Shown: positions 63,690 through 64,000 of the stretch, piece after piece | Layout of the letters: every line of letters begins with the position of its first letter | Position numbering within the stretch: position 1 is the first letter of the stretch | Assembly (NCBI RefSeq): GCF_021353235.1 | Contig: NZ_JAJTWT010000014.1 | Location: 44,965 to 108,964 of the forward strand | Length of the DNA stretch: 64,000 bases | Direction of reading: 5' to 3' | From: Pelomonas caseinilytica | GTDB lineage: Bacteria; Pseudomonadota; Gammaproteobacteria; Burkholderiales; Burkholderiaceae_C | Notes under the pieces: generated by a model | Database searches by the model: none | Told to the model about the DNA's origin: nothing | What the model saw: the letters and a program-made list of their open reading frames with translations, nothing else | Made by a program: the position numbers and the translations under genes

Positions 63690-64000
63690 GGGGTGGGCAG
63701 GCTGGGCGTCACTTGTTGGCCGGGTGGCTGCGGGTGGCAGGCAGGTGATGCGAAGACCCGGAGGTTCCCGCGTCGAGGGCTCGGAGGCGGCTTCAGTGGG
63801 ACTGCCGCGGCCAGCGATGCTGATGGCTGCTTGCGACCCATCTGGGACATTCGCCTCCACCAAGTTCGACGCTGGAAACCCGACGTTGGCGCAGGTCGTG
63901 CGCTGCGGGCTCTATGCCACCCGAAGCGGACTTTCCGTCGGGATGGGCGCGGGCAGCGGGGCGGGCCTGATGCTCCATGTCCCCCGGTCCGCTACGCGGC
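63690..64000. other. right-end segment with no supported gene
   Basis: Short frames exist on the minus strand (for example 63672-63863 and 63793-63978), but their proteins are unrecognisable, run into the copA promoter or begin without a ribosome binding site. The stretch is less GC-rich than the genes, and words such as GCGGACTTTCC and GGGTCGCAAGCAGCC (minus strand) echo the edge of the island at 18.1 kb. It is likely decayed or repetitive intergenic DNA. Confidence 0.4.

Noticed and set aside
63672..63978. Short minus-strand frames at the right end as genes
   Set aside because: They overlap the copA promoter or each other in different frames, have unrecognisable products and lack ribosome binding sites.

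Overview
The window is dense, high-GC DNA with short intergenic gaps. The gene families point to a betaproteobacterium of the order Burkholderiales, most likely the Roseateles/Pelomonas/Rubrivivax side. Pointers are a PEP-CTERM protein next to a PrsT-type TPR protein, a PutA without its own DNA-binding domain beside an Lrp-type regulator, MipA/OmpV, UbiC and UbiA, DUF2145, and many ATGA stop/start overlaps. This placement is inference; there is no rRNA, tRNA or marker gene to confirm it. No tRNA, rRNA, CRISPR array, prophage or intact insertion sequence was seen.

Layout. 0-5 kb: a NatAB-type ABC exporter with a secreted peptidase, a periplasmic thioredoxin-TPR protein, and an AlkD-type DNA repair protein. 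5-9 kb: FadH and a DUF4397 lipoprotein. 9-16 kb: a co-directional run (MmcB-like nuclease fold, DUF3857/transglutaminase membrane protein, CWC protein, EamA transporter, acyl-CoA ligase, nucleotidyltransferase). 16-18.2 kb: a lower-GC island of small orphan genes, including an L7/L12-C-terminal-domain-like protein followed by an EF-Tu-domain-2-like protein. 18.2-20.8 kb: YciI-like, a frameshifted VOC gene, an HD hydrolase, and a divergent membrane protein/XRE regulator pair. 20.8-24 kb: an ABC importer with a double-length permease. 24-25.3 kb: higBA and ribA. 25.5-29.4 kb: a choice-of-anchor A PEP-CTERM protein with prsT. 29.4-33.5 kb: dienelactone hydrolase bracketed by two long hairpin repeats, then a propeller-GGDEF signalling protein. 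33.7-38.5 kb: a TIR/deoxyribosyltransferase-like membrane-anchored orphan, and putR/putA with a REP-like insertion inside putA. 38.5-44.3 kb: small proteins and a MipA-response regulator-histidine kinase-membrane protein operon behind two perfect 11-bp direct repeats. 44.4-51.8 kb: an ABC exporter, a periplasmic GH13 enzyme, a kinase-fold protein, a divergent LuxR-type regulator, and a hydrolase-fold lipoprotein lacking the nucleophile serine. 51.8-59.5 kb: proC, ubiC, a conserved orphan with an elaborate leader, HPP-CBS, a Gfo/Idh/MocA oxidoreductase, an S41 protease, ubiA and a GST. 59.5-64 kb: DUF1801, DUF2145, a small secreted protein and CopA behind a CueR-type promoter.

Functional threads. 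Proline turnover is represented twice (putA catabolism, proC synthesis), as is ubiquinone head-group synthesis (ubiC and ubiA, about 5 kb apart). Several divergent gene pairs carry near-perfect inverted repeats in their shared spacer and can be read as local regulatory circuits. Several genes have a -10-like hexamer 6-8 nt before the ATG and no Shine-Dalgarno, suggesting leaderless transcripts. The best candidates for something undescribed are the translation-factor-mimic pair at 17.5-18.1 kb, the TIR/NDT-like protein at 33.7 kb, and the conserved orphan at 53.3 kb.
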